Below are positions 1 through 9,300 of a stretch of DNA of 64,000 nucleotides, piece by piece (the stretch's first letter is position 1; each line of letters starts with the position of its first letter). Location of the stretch: positions 112,233 through 176,232 of the forward strand of contig JACRJM010000002.1 of assembly GCA_016219965.1 (NCBI GenBank), in the 5' to 3' direction. This stretch comes from Candidatus Schekmanbacteria bacterium. Its GTDB lineage: Bacteria; Schekmanbacteria; GWA2-38-11; J061. Under the pieces are notes generated by a model. The model saw only the letters and a program-made list of their open reading frames with translations. It was not told the origin of the DNA and did not search any database. Made by a program: the position numbers and the translations under genes.

Positions 1-1073
1 AGGATCTCAATTTTCGGTTTCAATGGACTTAACGGATTGATCTCAATTACCCTTCCTACCTTATTTGAATTTAAAAGTACGTAACTGCCGACCGGGAAAG
101 CTGAAAGTTCGCTTACCAGGGCTTTAAGTATCTCTCTCGGGAATGCTTTTTTAAAAGATGTGATTATTATCTTAACCGCATCAAAAGGTGTCATCCTCCC
201 TCTCTGGGGTCTTGGATGGGTAAGCGCTTCATATATATCACAGATGCCTATAATCTTTGCAAGCATATCAATCTTATTTCCTTGAAGCCCGAAAGGATAT
301 CCGCTTCCATCTTCTTTCTCATGTTCTCCGCACACAAGTGAAGAAAGCCATGCATATTTATCACCGAGGGCATTCTGAATGATATCGCGGCTGATAAGAG
401 GATGTTTTTTAATCTCTGTTTTTTCTTCGTTAGTCAAGTCGCCTGTTTTTGTGATGATAGACTCCGGTATTTTTAAAAACCCTATGTCATGAAGAAGCGC
501 TCCCATAATAAGCTTCTTTAGCCTGCCCTCATCGATTCCAAGGGACATCCCTATCTTAAGACAGAACACGGCAACATCAACCTGATGCTGAATAAGGTTA
601 AATTTTGCAGACATGAAAAAAAGTGCATTTACGAAAAGCGAGTTGTCTTCCCTGATACCCCTGATAAAATCATCAGCAATGGATGCAATTCCATCAATAT
701 CTATTTTCCCGCTGGTCATATAGAGATTTAACGATGAACCAAGAACATCCATTGCCCTGTTATATAGATCATCGTTGCTCGCAGGTTCCTTTTTTATTTT
801 TTCAAGGTCGGACATTTCTATGGAGTGGGTATTAAGGTGAACTTCATCGATGTTAGACTGGTCGGGATGGCCAGCAGGCTCCGTTGATTTTAGTTTTTTT
901 ATCACTAAAGGGTTTTCTTTTATCTTCGGAGGTGAGGCGGGGACTCTGTCGCATGATAAAAAAGAAGTATATTTACTCTCTATATCAGTCAAAGAGAGTT
1001 CTTTTTCTTCTTTTTTATCAATTTCTTTTTTGTTTGTTTTATCTGTGCTTATAAGGTCGCTTATTCTAACCAT
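1..1073 (-). CDS. HD-GYP domain phosphodiesterase-like protein (3' end outside window)
   Basis: Reading the minus strand from an ATG at 1073 gives an open frame to the window edge, so the C-terminus is missing. A purine-rich GGGAAGG lies just before the ATG. The first 110 residues or so are charged and low in complexity. An HD domain follows, with HDIG encoded near 495-535 and DGSGYP near 295-315. HD-GYP proteins usually hydrolyse cyclic di-GMP with a two- or three-metal centre. The usual HHExxDGxGYP motif reads EHEKEDGSGYP here, so the first of the paired histidines is glutamate. After the domain comes a short tail around a V-L-L-N-S-N-K-V-G-R-V-I segment, as in related proteins. The start lies 16 bases from the stop of the upstream ATPase gene, so the two are probably co-transcribed. 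The family is clear; catalytic activity is uncertain. Confidence 0.85.
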   Translation of the reverse strand, partial: MVRISDLISTDKTNKKEIDKKEEKELSLTDIESKYTSFLSCDRVPASPPKIKENPLVIKKLKSTEPAGHPDQSNIDEVHLNTHSIEMSDLEKIKKEPASNDDLYNRAMDVLGSSLNLYMTSGKIDIDGIASIADDFIRGIREDNSLFVNALFFMSAKFNLIQHQVDVAVFCLKIGMSLGIDEGRLKKLIMGALLHDIGFLKIPESIITKTGDLTNEEKTEIKKHPLISRDIIQNALGDKYAWLSSLVCGEHEKEDGSGYPFGLQGNKIDMLAKIIGICDIYEALTHPRPQRGRMTPFDAVKIIITSFKKAFPREILKALVSELSAFPVGSYVLLNSNKVGRVIEINPLSPLKPKIEI

Positions 1074-1088
1074 TTGACCTTCCCGGTT

Positions 1089-1880
1089 CTACAAATTAAG
1101 AATCTCGTTAATAATTGAGGAGCCAATTGTTTCCACCTTTTTTTCATAGCCCACCAGAAGAGCAAGATCGCAGATATTGTTTATGAGCCGTGGCACGCCG
1201 CAGCTTCTTTCATAGATAATGTCAATTGCCTCTTCTGTAAAAATGCCTCGTTGGGCGCCGCTCTTTTTCAGCCTGTATGAAACATATGCTATTGCCTCTT
1301 CCTCTGTCAGAGGTTTAAGCTCGCATTTTATTGAAATTCTCTGATCAAGCTGCCAAATATTTTTTATCTTCTCCTTAAGCTCCGGCTGTCCCAGAAGAAT
1401 AATGGTAAGGAGAAATCTTTCATTTAGCTGGAAGTTTAATAATAACCTTATTTCTTCGAATATGACAGAATCTTTTACTACATGTGCTTCATCAATGAAT
1501 ACAATCGTATCCTTTCCCATTTTGAAATTTTCGAGGAGATAATCATTGAGTGTGTGCAATATATCAAGTTTATTATCCGGTACATCATTTATCCCGAGCT
1601 GGTATAAAATCTCCCTGTGGAGCTCAACTCCTTCAAGCAAAGGATTGTTCACCATTCCTATTTCATATTTTCCCCTGTCCAGAGCCTGTATTATTGTTCT
1701 TGCAAGGAGTGTTTTCCCGCAGCCAGGTTCGCCGGTAAGCATCGCAGCTCCCTTATGGCTTTCTATTGCATAAAGAATCCGCTTGGCAGCTTCTTCATGG
1801 CCGGGCAATGGGAAATAATAATAAGGGTCAGGCACATTATCAAAGGGTGTATTCTTAAGATGGAAGTATTGTTCGTACAA
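1089..1880 (-). CDS. ExeA/GspA-type AAA ATPase
   Basis: This 263-residue protein has the N-terminal YFHLKNTPFDNVPDP signature of the ExeA family. It has a Walker A GEPGCGKT near residue 50, a Walker B IVFIDEAH near residue 128, and a sensor/arginine-finger region with QRISIKCELKPL. It ends soon after the ATPase lid, without the C-terminal peptidoglycan-binding part of true ExeA. Such short relatives sit with type II secretion, pilus or exopolysaccharide genes. The start is TTG (1880), chosen because GAGGA lies 8 bases upstream and the family N-terminus begins there. The HD-GYP gene follows on the same strand, which fits a cell-envelope or surface-regulation pair, though that role is inferred. 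No substrate or partner can be read from the sequence. Confidence 0.85.
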   Translation of the reverse strand: MYEQYFHLKNTPFDNVPDPYYYFPLPGHEEAAKRILYAIESHKGAAMLTGEPGCGKTLLARTIIQALDRGKYEIGMVNNPLLEGVELHREILYQLGINDVPDNKLDILHTLNDYLLENFKMGKDTIVFIDEAHVVKDSVIFEEIRLLLNFQLNERFLLTIILLGQPELKEKIKNIWQLDQRISIKCELKPLTEEEAIAYVSYRLKKSGAQRGIFTEEAIDIIYERSCGVPRLINNICDLALLVGYEKKVETIGSSIINEILNL

Positions 1881-2124
1881 GAGCCCAATCCTCTTTTAAA
1901 TATTTATCACGTATATTCTATTGTACTTTTTAAAATAAATTTTTTTGCTTTCCCGTATCTTAAGTTACTAAGGCATTTGTTTGGCTTAAATCGTTTTATT
2001 TTTCAAAATGTTGATTACTTATGGCATTGATATCTCATTTATTGGTTGCCTCATAAATTGGATTATACCGTTTAATGATTTTCACATGCAACATTTGTTT
2101 AAAAAATGAACATTTCAATTAATG

Positions 2125-2153
2125 TTGACTATCTCTGAGATTATTTCTAGATT
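2125..2153 (+). promoter_or_regulatory. Probable sigma-70 promoter for moeA
   Basis: TTGACT (2125-2130) is followed after 17 bases by TAGATT (2148-2153). Transcription would start near 2160, about 18-30 bases before the moeA start. The rest of the 297-base divergent gap from 1881 to 2177 is AT-rich, and I see no further gene or clear structure in it. Confidence 0.5.
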
Positions 2154-2189
2154 TGCTTATTCGAAAAATGTTTTTTAATGGTGCTAATT

Positions 2190-3404
2190 ATGATTTCCGT
2201 AGAAGAAGCATTAAATCAGGTACTTGAGGAAGCACTGCCTCTTCCTTCAGAAGAAGTTTCACTTATGGAATCTCTTGGAAGGGTTTGCGCAGAAGATGTT
2301 GTGGCGTCGATAACCGTTCCTCCATGGGATAATTCAGCAATGGATGGTTTTGCAGTTCATTTGTCTGATGTCCTGTCAGCCTCAGAGAAAGGTCCGGTAA
2401 AACTTAAAGTCATTGCGGATATTCCTGCAGGGAAACTCTACGGCGGTGCAGTAAAAGAGGGAGAATGCGTCCGTATTATGACAGGGGCGCCGGTACCTTC
2501 CGATTGCGATACAGTTATAATGAGAGAAGTAGCGGATGACAAAGGCGAATTTGTATTTATAAGGGAAACAGCGGAGAAAGGTGAGAATATAAGGGAGAAG
2601 GGTGAGGATATTAATGTCGGCGACATAGTTGTGCATTCTGGAAAAAGGATTGAGCCTGCTGATATAGGGGTTATGGCTTCTGTTCAGGTCGTTCGCGTCA
2701 AAGTTTACCGGCAGCCTGTTGTGGCAATTCTTTCAACCGGGGATGAACTGGTAGATATTAATGAGAAGATAACTCCGGGGAAAATTGTGACAAGCAATAA
2801 CTATGCGCTTGAAGCACAGGTTTTAGAATCAGGGGCAGTCCCATTACAGATTGGCATAGTAAAAGACAAGAAAGATGACATTGAATCTGCCCTTAAAAAA
2901 GCAATGGAGGCTGATATTATTTTAACTACCGGTGGTGTCTCAGTCGGCGATTACGACTTTGTGAAGGAGGTTCTTGACCGCCTTGGGTTTAAAAAGAAAT
3001 TCTGGCAGGTGGCCATGAAGCCCGGAAAACCGCTCACCTTTGGAACTCTCGGGAAATCAATAGTCTTTGGTCTGCCGGGAAATCCTACGGCCACTATGCT
3101 ATGCTTTGATCTGATCGTCAGGCCTGCAATTTTAAAAATGATGGGGCATACATCCATATTCAGAAAAAAGGTGAAGGCGGAGAGTCTTGAAGATATAAAA
3201 AAGAAAGCAGGAAGAAGACATTTCCTCCGGGTCATAACAAGGTTTGAAAATGGCAGATATGTTTTCATTACAACAGGCTCGCAGGGCTCGGGAGTGCTGA
3301 CATCAATGACTAAAGCAAACAGCATAGCCATAATGGATGAAAAGGCGACATTGCTTAAAAAAGGGGATGTGGCAGAAGTGATTTTATTAGATGAGAAAAT
3401 ATAA
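2190..3404 (+). CDS. moeA: Molybdopterin molybdenumtransferase MoeA
   Basis: MoeA inserts molybdate into adenylylated molybdopterin in the cytoplasm to make Mo-cofactor. The protein has the family landmarks in order: PPWDNSAMDGFAV near residue 45, RIMTGAPVP near 95, GGVSVGDYDF near 250, KPGKPLTFG near 278 and GLPGNPTATM near 295, then the C-terminal beta domain. At about 404 residues it has the usual length. The frame is open from an ATG at 2178, but the ATG at 2190 gives the typical N-terminus MISVEEAL and is preferred. Neither has a Shine-Dalgarno sequence. mobB and mobA follow with short gaps, forming a Mo-cofactor/MGD operon, so the host probably makes bis-MGD enzymes such as formate dehydrogenases. 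Confidence 0.95.
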   Translation: MISVEEALNQVLEEALPLPSEEVSLMESLGRVCAEDVVASITVPPWDNSAMDGFAVHLSDVLSASEKGPVKLKVIADIPAGKLYGGAVKEGECVRIMTGAPVPSDCDTVIMREVADDKGEFVFIRETAEKGENIREKGEDINVGDIVVHSGKRIEPADIGVMASVQVVRVKVYRQPVVAILSTGDELVDINEKITPGKIVTSNNYALEAQVLESGAVPLQIGIVKDKKDDIESALKKAMEADIILTTGGVSVGDYDFVKEVLDRLGFKKKFWQVAMKPGKPLTFGTLGKSIVFGLPGNPTATMLCFDLIVRPAILKMMGHTSIFRKKVKAESLEDIKKKAGRRHFLRVITRFENGRYVFITTGSQGSGVLTSMTKANSIAIMDEKATLLKKGDVAEVILLDEKI

Positions 3405-3429
3405 TTAACGGTCAGGGAGATATACATAA

Positions 3430-4101
3430 ATGTTACCACCTATTGTATCAATCGTAGGAAAATCGAATTCCGGAAAGACAACCCTTGTTGAGAAACTCCT
3501 CCCTGAGCTTGTGCAGCGCGGCTATAAGGTGGGCACTATCAAACACCATTTCCATCCTGATTTTGATTTTGATATTGAAGGCAAAGACAGTTGGCGGCAC
3601 AAGGAGGCCGGAGCATATCAGGTTATAGTTTCATCTCCCAACAAAATGGCGCTTGTACGTAATGCTGAATATGATGCCCCGGTGTCAGAGATAAGGGAAA
3701 AATATGGCCGCGACCTGGACATCATCATGACTGAGGGGTACAAGAGGGAGAGCTTCCCAAAGATAGAAATATTCAGGAAGGGTGTCCACGAGACCATGCT
3801 CTGTGAGAATGACGACAAGCTTGTCGCCCTTGTGACGGATGCAGATTTGAATGTTGATGTTCCGAAATTCGGCCTTGATGATGCAAAGGAAATAATAGAT
3901 TTCGTTGAAGAGAAATTTTTAAAGAAGAAAAAAACTTCTAAAGAGAGCTCTGTTAAACTCTATGTTGACGGGAAAGATGTTACGTTGAAGCCTTTTATAC
4001 AGAAGACGCTTAAAGGGATGATAAAGGGTTATCTTGAAGGGTTAAGAGACGTGGAAAATGCCGGTCACATCAAGGTTGAGATAACAGATGAAACTGATTA
4101 G
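3430..4101 (+). CDS. mobB: MobB, molybdopterin-guanine dinucleotide biosynthesis GTPase-like protein, with C-terminal extension
   Basis: The first 160 residues or so are a MobB P-loop domain: GKSNSGKTT near residue 10, GTIKHHFH near 36, and TEGYKRESFPKIEIFR near 100. MobB assists MobA in attaching GMP to molybdopterin. A lysine-rich linker (KKKKTSKESS, about 162-171) leads to an extra domain of about 50 residues beginning VKLYVDGKDVTLKPFIQ and ending near HIKVEI. I recall similar tails on MobB-like proteins of anaerobic bacteria, but I cannot name the domain or its role. A GGGAGA sequence precedes the ATG. It sits between moeA and mobA, which fits its pathway. Confidence 0.9.
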   Translation: MLPPIVSIVGKSNSGKTTLVEKLLPELVQRGYKVGTIKHHFHPDFDFDIEGKDSWRHKEAGAYQVIVSSPNKMALVRNAEYDAPVSEIREKYGRDLDIIMTEGYKRESFPKIEIFRKGVHETMLCENDDKLVALVTDADLNVDVPKFGLDDAKEIIDFVEEKFLKKKKTSKESSVKLYVDGKDVTLKPFIQKTLKGMIKGYLEGLRDVENAGHIKVEITDETD

Positions 4102-4138
4102 TCTTTAATGTAGATAATGAAATGAAAGGAAAGTAATT

Positions 4139-4762
4139 TTGGATTTTAAAATTCCAAGCGAATGGGATTACAAGAATGTTTACTGTTTCATACTTGCAGG
4201 TGGGAAAAGCACAAGGCTTGGTTTTGACAAGGCAAGTGCCCGCATAGGAAATGAATCACTCATTGAACTAGTGATAAGAAAAATAAGCCCTATTTTTGAA
4301 AATATAACTGTTATTACAAGGAAGGATAGCCAGATTCCTGATATGGGATATAAGGTTTTGTACGACCTCATGCCAGGTTCAGGTTCCCTTGGCGGCATCT
4401 ATACAGGGCTTGTGAGATCTCCTTCATATTATAATTTTTTCTTCTCCTGTGATATGCCTTTCATTGAACCTGAATTCATCAAAAGCATGCTTGATGAACC
4501 AAAGAATTATGACATACTCATGCCGCGCTCAGGGAAAAACTTCGAGCCTCTTCATGCAATATATGCAAAGGGATGTCTTCCTGTAGTAAGGCAGCTTCTC
4601 GCATCAGGGGTATTGCGGATAATAGACCTCTTCTCCAAAGTCAATGTAAAATACATAGAAGAGTCGCAGTGGAAGAAGTTTGATAAGAACGGGAAGATGT
4701 TCCATAACATCAACACACCTGACGACTTAAAACTCGCTCAGGAACAATGCCTCAGGAAATGA
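4139..4762 (+). CDS. mobA: MobA, molybdenum cofactor guanylyltransferase
   Basis: MobA transfers GMP from GTP to molybdopterin to form MGD. The nucleotidyltransferase signature LAGGKSTRLGFDKA is at residues 19-32 and the metal-binding CDMPFIEPEF is near residue 104. The NTPDD motif near the C-terminus is also typical. At 207 residues the length is normal. The start codon is TTG at 4139, supported by AAAGGA 8 bases upstream; no ATG lies closer to the conserved N-terminus. The 3' end overlaps the start of the next gene by 16 bases, so translation of the exported YidD-like gene is probably coupled to it. Confidence 0.93.
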   Translation: MDFKIPSEWDYKNVYCFILAGGKSTRLGFDKASARIGNESLIELVIRKISPIFENITVITRKDSQIPDMGYKVLYDLMPGSGSLGGIYTGLVRSPSYYNFFFSCDMPFIEPEFIKSMLDEPKNYDILMPRSGKNFEPLHAIYAKGCLPVVRQLLASGVLRIIDLFSKVNVKYIEESQWKKFDKNGKMFHNINTPDDLKLAQEQCLRK

Positions 4763-5223
4763 CCAGAAAACCATACTTTCTTTTTTGGGTAGCAGTTATT
4801 TCGCTTGTCCTGATTATCTTTTCCATAACTTCAACTTCAGCTCAGGCTTCGGGACTTAACAGCCCCGATGAGTTTAATTCAAAAAGTAATGGATCAACAG
4901 CAAACAAAGATGATTTTACAATTTCAGAAATAGTAACATCTCCTCTTCGCTCCCTTTTTCTTGGAGGGCTGAAGATATACCAGTTAGGAGTTGCGGATAT
5001 CGGTGGCTCGCGCTGCGGGATGTATCCTAGCTGTTCATCCTATGGAGTTCTGGCTGTTAAAAAGCATGGAGGGCTGATTGGACTTGCAATGACTGCTGAC
5101 AGGCTTATCCATGAGGCAGAGGAACTTCAAACCGGAGCTCTTGTAAATAAGGGAGGAAAAGTTCTTGTCTATGACCCGCTGGAATATAATGATTTCTGGT
5201 GGCATAAAGGAAAAAATGAATGA
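4747..5223 (+). CDS. Exported YidD-like protein (membrane protein insertion efficiency factor domain)
   Basis: The protein has 158 residues. Residues 8-34 form a signal peptide or membrane anchor ending in TSAQASG. A YidD/DUF37 core follows from about residue 62 to 125: SPLRSLFLGGLKIYQ, the cysteine segment RCGMYPSCSSYG and VKKHGGLIGLAMTADRLIH. Classical YidD is a short cytoplasmic-face protein of 70-90 residues that helps YidC-dependent insertion. Here the same fold has an N-terminal export signal, a linker and a tail with YDPLEYNDFWWHK. It may therefore act on the other side of the membrane, and its function should not be assumed equal to YidD. It overlaps mobA upstream and shares an ATGA overlap with the next gene, so the two downstream genes form a translational pair. 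Confidence 0.75.
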   Translation: MPQEMTRKPYFLFWVAVISLVLIIFSITSTSAQASGLNSPDEFNSKSNGSTANKDDFTISEIVTSPLRSLFLGGLKIYQLGVADIGGSRCGMYPSCSSYGVLAVKKHGGLIGLAMTADRLIHEAEELQTGALVNKGGKVLVYDPLEYNDFWWHKGKNE

Positions 5224-6158
5224 GAGTATTATTCCATTATAGAGTTCTGCTCATTGCACTTCTATTTTTTCTAAGTTCCTTCTCTGCATGGGCAGAAGAT
5301 GTGCCGCCGGCAGATGAAGCTTCAAGACTGCTTAACTTTGCCGGTGAGCTTTCCAAATCAGGAGATTATTACCGTGCTATCACAGAGTTTAAACGCTTCA
5401 TTTCATATTATCCTGAAGATACCCGCATAAAAGATGCGAAGCTTGGAATTGGAAGCTCTTATTTCAAAGCAGAAAAATGGAATGAGGCAGTAGAGGCTTA
5501 TCGGGACTTCCTGAAAAATTATCCTGATGGGAAAGAGGCTGACGATGCAATTTATAATATGGCTGTATCTTTTATAAAGATGAAGCAGATGGAAAAAGTA
5601 AAAAAGCTTATTTCCGAGGTGGAAGAAAAATCCCCAGAAGGCGAGCTTTTAAACAGGCTTAAACTGCTAATGGGAAAGTCGCTTGTTCAGGAAGGGTATC
5701 TTGATGAGGCTGAGCGGGAACTTGCAAAGGTGGGAAGTGAAAGTGAATTGCGGGGTGAATCTGAAAGGCTTGCGGCAGGTATAAAGGGAGCAGAAAATCT
5801 AAAATTGAAATCACCTGTTCTTGCAGGAGTGATGTCAGCAGTTTTCCCGGGAGCAGGTCAGCTTTATGCCGGAAGAAAAAAAGATGCCGCATTCTCACTT
5901 ATACTTAACGGGCTTTTCACATGGGGGGCAATAGAATCATTTAACCGCGATATTTATGTTGCAGGAGCAATCCTTTCATTTTTTGAGCTTGGCTGGTATT
6001 CAGGAAACATTTACAATGCCATATCTGATACTTACAAATACAATAACAATGTAAGAGAGAACTATTTCAAAGAGCTTTCCATGAAAGACCGTGAATCTTC
6101 CGTCACAAACTTTTCCCGCCTTGACACTTCTGGCATATTACTGCAGGTGAAATTTTAA
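5220..6158 (+). CDS. TPR-repeat protein with C-terminal DUF5683-like membrane domain
   Basis: The 312-residue protein begins with a signal peptide (residues 1-25, ending SAWAED). TPR-like repeats of the YbgF/BamD kind run from about 33 to 185, with YYRAITEFKRFISYYP and WNEAVEAYRDFLKNYP as two clear units. From about residue 197 a hydrophobic region starts SPVLAGVMSAVFPGAGQLYAGRKKDA, the typical entry of DUF5683-like domains, followed by two or three membrane segments. This points to an envelope protein with a periplasmic TPR scaffold. Its start overlaps the stop of the YidD-like gene (ATGA, 5220-5223), so the two probably work together. The substrate is unknown. Confidence 0.75.
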   Translation: MRVLFHYRVLLIALLFFLSSFSAWAEDVPPADEASRLLNFAGELSKSGDYYRAITEFKRFISYYPEDTRIKDAKLGIGSSYFKAEKWNEAVEAYRDFLKNYPDGKEADDAIYNMAVSFIKMKQMEKVKKLISEVEEKSPEGELLNRLKLLMGKSLVQEGYLDEAERELAKVGSESELRGESERLAAGIKGAENLKLKSPVLAGVMSAVFPGAGQLYAGRKKDAAFSLILNGLFTWGAIESFNRDIYVAGAILSFFELGWYSGNIYNAISDTYKYNNNVRENYFKELSMKDRESSVTNFSRLDTSGILLQVKF

Positions 6159-6234
6159 ATTTTGCAATAATATTTGTCTAAGTTAAATTTCTTTTTCTGT
6201 TCTCCTGCAAAGTAATAAATTCGAATGCGGCTAT

Positions 6235-6282
6235 GCAGTTCCGCTCAGGCTTAAAACTTTATGCGCCTTCTGCGGAATCTGC
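6235..6282 (+). repeat. Large imperfect hairpin in intergenic region
   Basis: Arms GCAGTTCCGC (6235-6244) and AGGC (6247-6250) face GCCT (6265-6268), GCGGAA (6272-6277) and CTGC (6279-6282). Together they can form about 14 base pairs with one internal loop and one bulge. There is no T-run directly after it, so it is not a classical terminator. It lies between the TPR gene and the LVIVD gene (gap 6159-6381) and could be a palindromic repeat relic or part of a leader RNA. Confidence 0.5.
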
Positions 6283-6381
6283 CAAGACGATTAAAAAAGA
6301 CAAAAATAAATTGCGTTTTTTCCACTGCACCACTAATATCTAAAAAAATTATAGATAATAATCTAAAATATAAATAACAAT

Positions 6382-9300
6382 ATGTTTCATTCCAATAATT
6401 TAAAAATAACAGCATTTCTTGCTATTGTTTTTTCATTTCTTCTTGCCTTCAATTTATCTGCTTTTGATATTAAGCCACTTGGTTCTTTTGGCGGGGAATT
6501 CTATGATGTTGCTGTAAGTGGAAAGTATGCCTATGTTGGCACTGCCAATGGGCTATTAGTATTTAATGTATCAGATCTCTCTTCTCCGGAATTAATCAGC
6601 TCCTATAAAACATCTCACAAAATACGGCATGTTCAGGTTTCAGGGAAAAGAGCCTATATCGCGGATGGAAAAATATTTAAAATAATAGATGTAAGTAAAC
6701 CATCTTCTCCCAAACTGACCGTTTCATATGAGGCTTCAGGAAGAATAGCAGATTTTTCAGTGTCCGGTGAGAATGCCTATCTTGCCGTTAAGAAGAAAAA
6801 AGTTAGCTTAAAGATAGTAGATATCAGCAACCCATCAATGCCTCTGCTCCTTGGTTCCTATGATGATATTAATATTAGAGGCGGTATTTCTGTTTCAGGA
6901 AATGAAGTTTATGCTGCAGATTATAAGAGTCTCAAGATAATAGATGTAAGCAATCCTGCTTTTCCAAAACTTGCCGGTTCATATGATTCAGATTACTATT
7001 TCACTGCTCTCGCTGTTTCGGAAAATATTGTTTACGCAGGTACAAATATTGGTTTTGAAACCATAGATGTAGAGGAGCCATCTTTACCCAAACTGCTCGG
7101 ATCTTTTGATACATATGGAAAGGTGAGAGGGCTCCATATCTCTGGCAATAAGGTATGTGTTACTGATAAGGGAGGGCTTAAGGTAATAGATGTAACTGAC
7201 CCTTCCTCACCTAAATCATTTTGCTCATATACTGAAATAACTTCTGCGCGCGGTGTTTATATGTCAGGCAATTCAATCTATATTGCTGATAGACAGGAAG
7301 GGTTAGTGTTGTTGGAAGTTGGAAACATTTTGTTCCCGTTGATTGGCTCTAATAAAATGTATTCAGATGAATACGCTTTGGATCTGTTTGTCTCAGATTC
7401 TACAGCCTATGTATTAGTTGCTCCCTATGGTAAGGTTTCTCAGACAACTCTTGAAATAATAGATATAAGCGATCCATCAGCCCCTGCATTTCTTGGCTCA
7501 TGTATTATAAATGGTAAGGCTGCAAAGGTTGTTGCATCTGACGGAAAAGCCTATGTATTGGTTAACAGCCTGGACTCTTATTCTACTGATTGTAATCCAG
7601 AAGGAGACTATTCCTGGAGTTTAACTATAATAGATGTAAGTGATCCTTCATCACTATTGCCTATTGGTAACTATGATTCTGGATGCCAAATAAATGATAT
7701 ATTTGTTGAAGGAGTAAATGTCTATCTTGCAGCAGATTACGCAGGACTTTTGATAGTTGATGTAAGCACACCAGATTCACCTGTTCTTCTTGGCTCATAC
7801 AATACTGGTGAGTATGTTTATGGAGTTTATTTATCAGATGGAAATGCGTATCTTACAGATGATGGCGGTCTAAAAATAGTAGATGTCAATAATCCTTCTT
7901 CGCCGGAGCTTCTGGGGTCTTATGATAATTATGGAGGATTCCAGGAAGTCTTTATTTCAGGAACGGCTGCGATTATTGGTTATTATAATGGTATGGCGAT
8001 AATAAACGTAAGTGATCCATCATTGCCAAAACTGATTGGGTCATATAGTCCAAATACTGATATTAGCGATATTCATGTTTCCGGAAATAGAGCGTATGTT
8101 ATCAATAAGCGCTCTCTTTTAGTAATAGATTTAAGTGACAGTTCTTCTCCTGTTTCATTGGGTTCTTTTTACCAACCCGGAAGTATTAGAGAATCTTTTA
8201 TTTCAGGTTCAACAGCCTATGCAGTCACCTATTTGGGAGATTTCCTGACAATAGATATTGCTAAAATTTCTTCTCCGACGTTGTCAGGAAGATATAAAAC
8301 AATAAGCGAAATGTTGGAGTGTTATGTTTCAGATGATAAAGCATATATAGCTGCAGGCGGAAAAGGTTTACTAATACTTGATATTTCCAAACCGGTTTCA
8401 CCGAAATTGCTTGGTTTGTATGATACAGACTCTGCGCGTGATGTTTATGTGTTAGATAATAAGGCATATATTCTCTACAACAATGGACTAAAAATAATAG
8501 ATGTGAGCAAGCCTTCTGCACCCAAGCTCATTGGTTCGTATGAATCTCCTGATTATTATTTTCGTAAAGTCCGCGTTATTAAAGAAATAGCTTATCTTGC
8601 TTATACTAATGGGGTTGCCATAATAGATGTGAAAGACCCTTCATCACCGAATTTCCTTTCAAGGGTTAACACCCTTAATGGCGATGATGCTGACTACGAT
8701 CTCCGTGATATTTATTTTTCAGACAATAAGATATTTGTAGCCCATTCTTTTATGGGAGTAAAAATAATAGATGTATCAAACCCTGCATCACCGAAAAAAA
8801 TAAATACATACCACACTTCATCCTATGTCTCAGATATTTATGTTGAAGGGAAAACAGCTTATGTTGCCAGTTCTGATGGACTTTCAATTATAGATGTCAG
8901 TAATCCATCCAAGCCTAAAAGCCTATCTGTATTTGAGCCTGAAAATTCTAGGGAATATAGTGAAATATATGTTTCAGGATCGACTGTATATGCCGGTGGA
9001 GCTACACGCATTAAAAATAGATGGAAACATATGGTTGATATAATAGATGTTAGTAATTCATTTACTCCGAAGTTGCTTGGTTCATATGATACAACTGACC
9101 ATATTAGCTCTCTCTTTGTTTCCGGAAATAAAATGTATATTTCTGAAGGAGATAAAGGAATTCAAATCATCAAAGTTCCCGCAGTGCCCGGGATAAAGTC
9201 TGTTCATCAGGCTGATGATTTATATAAAAACGAATTGCTTATAAAAGGGGAAGGCTTCGGAAATAAGAAGGGGGCTGTTTGGATAAACAAGAATGGTGCA

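Noticed and set aside
1617-2030. Long plus-strand frame opposite the ExeA-type ATPase
   Set aside because: It is an antisense shadow of a clear ATPase gene, with no protein-like features.
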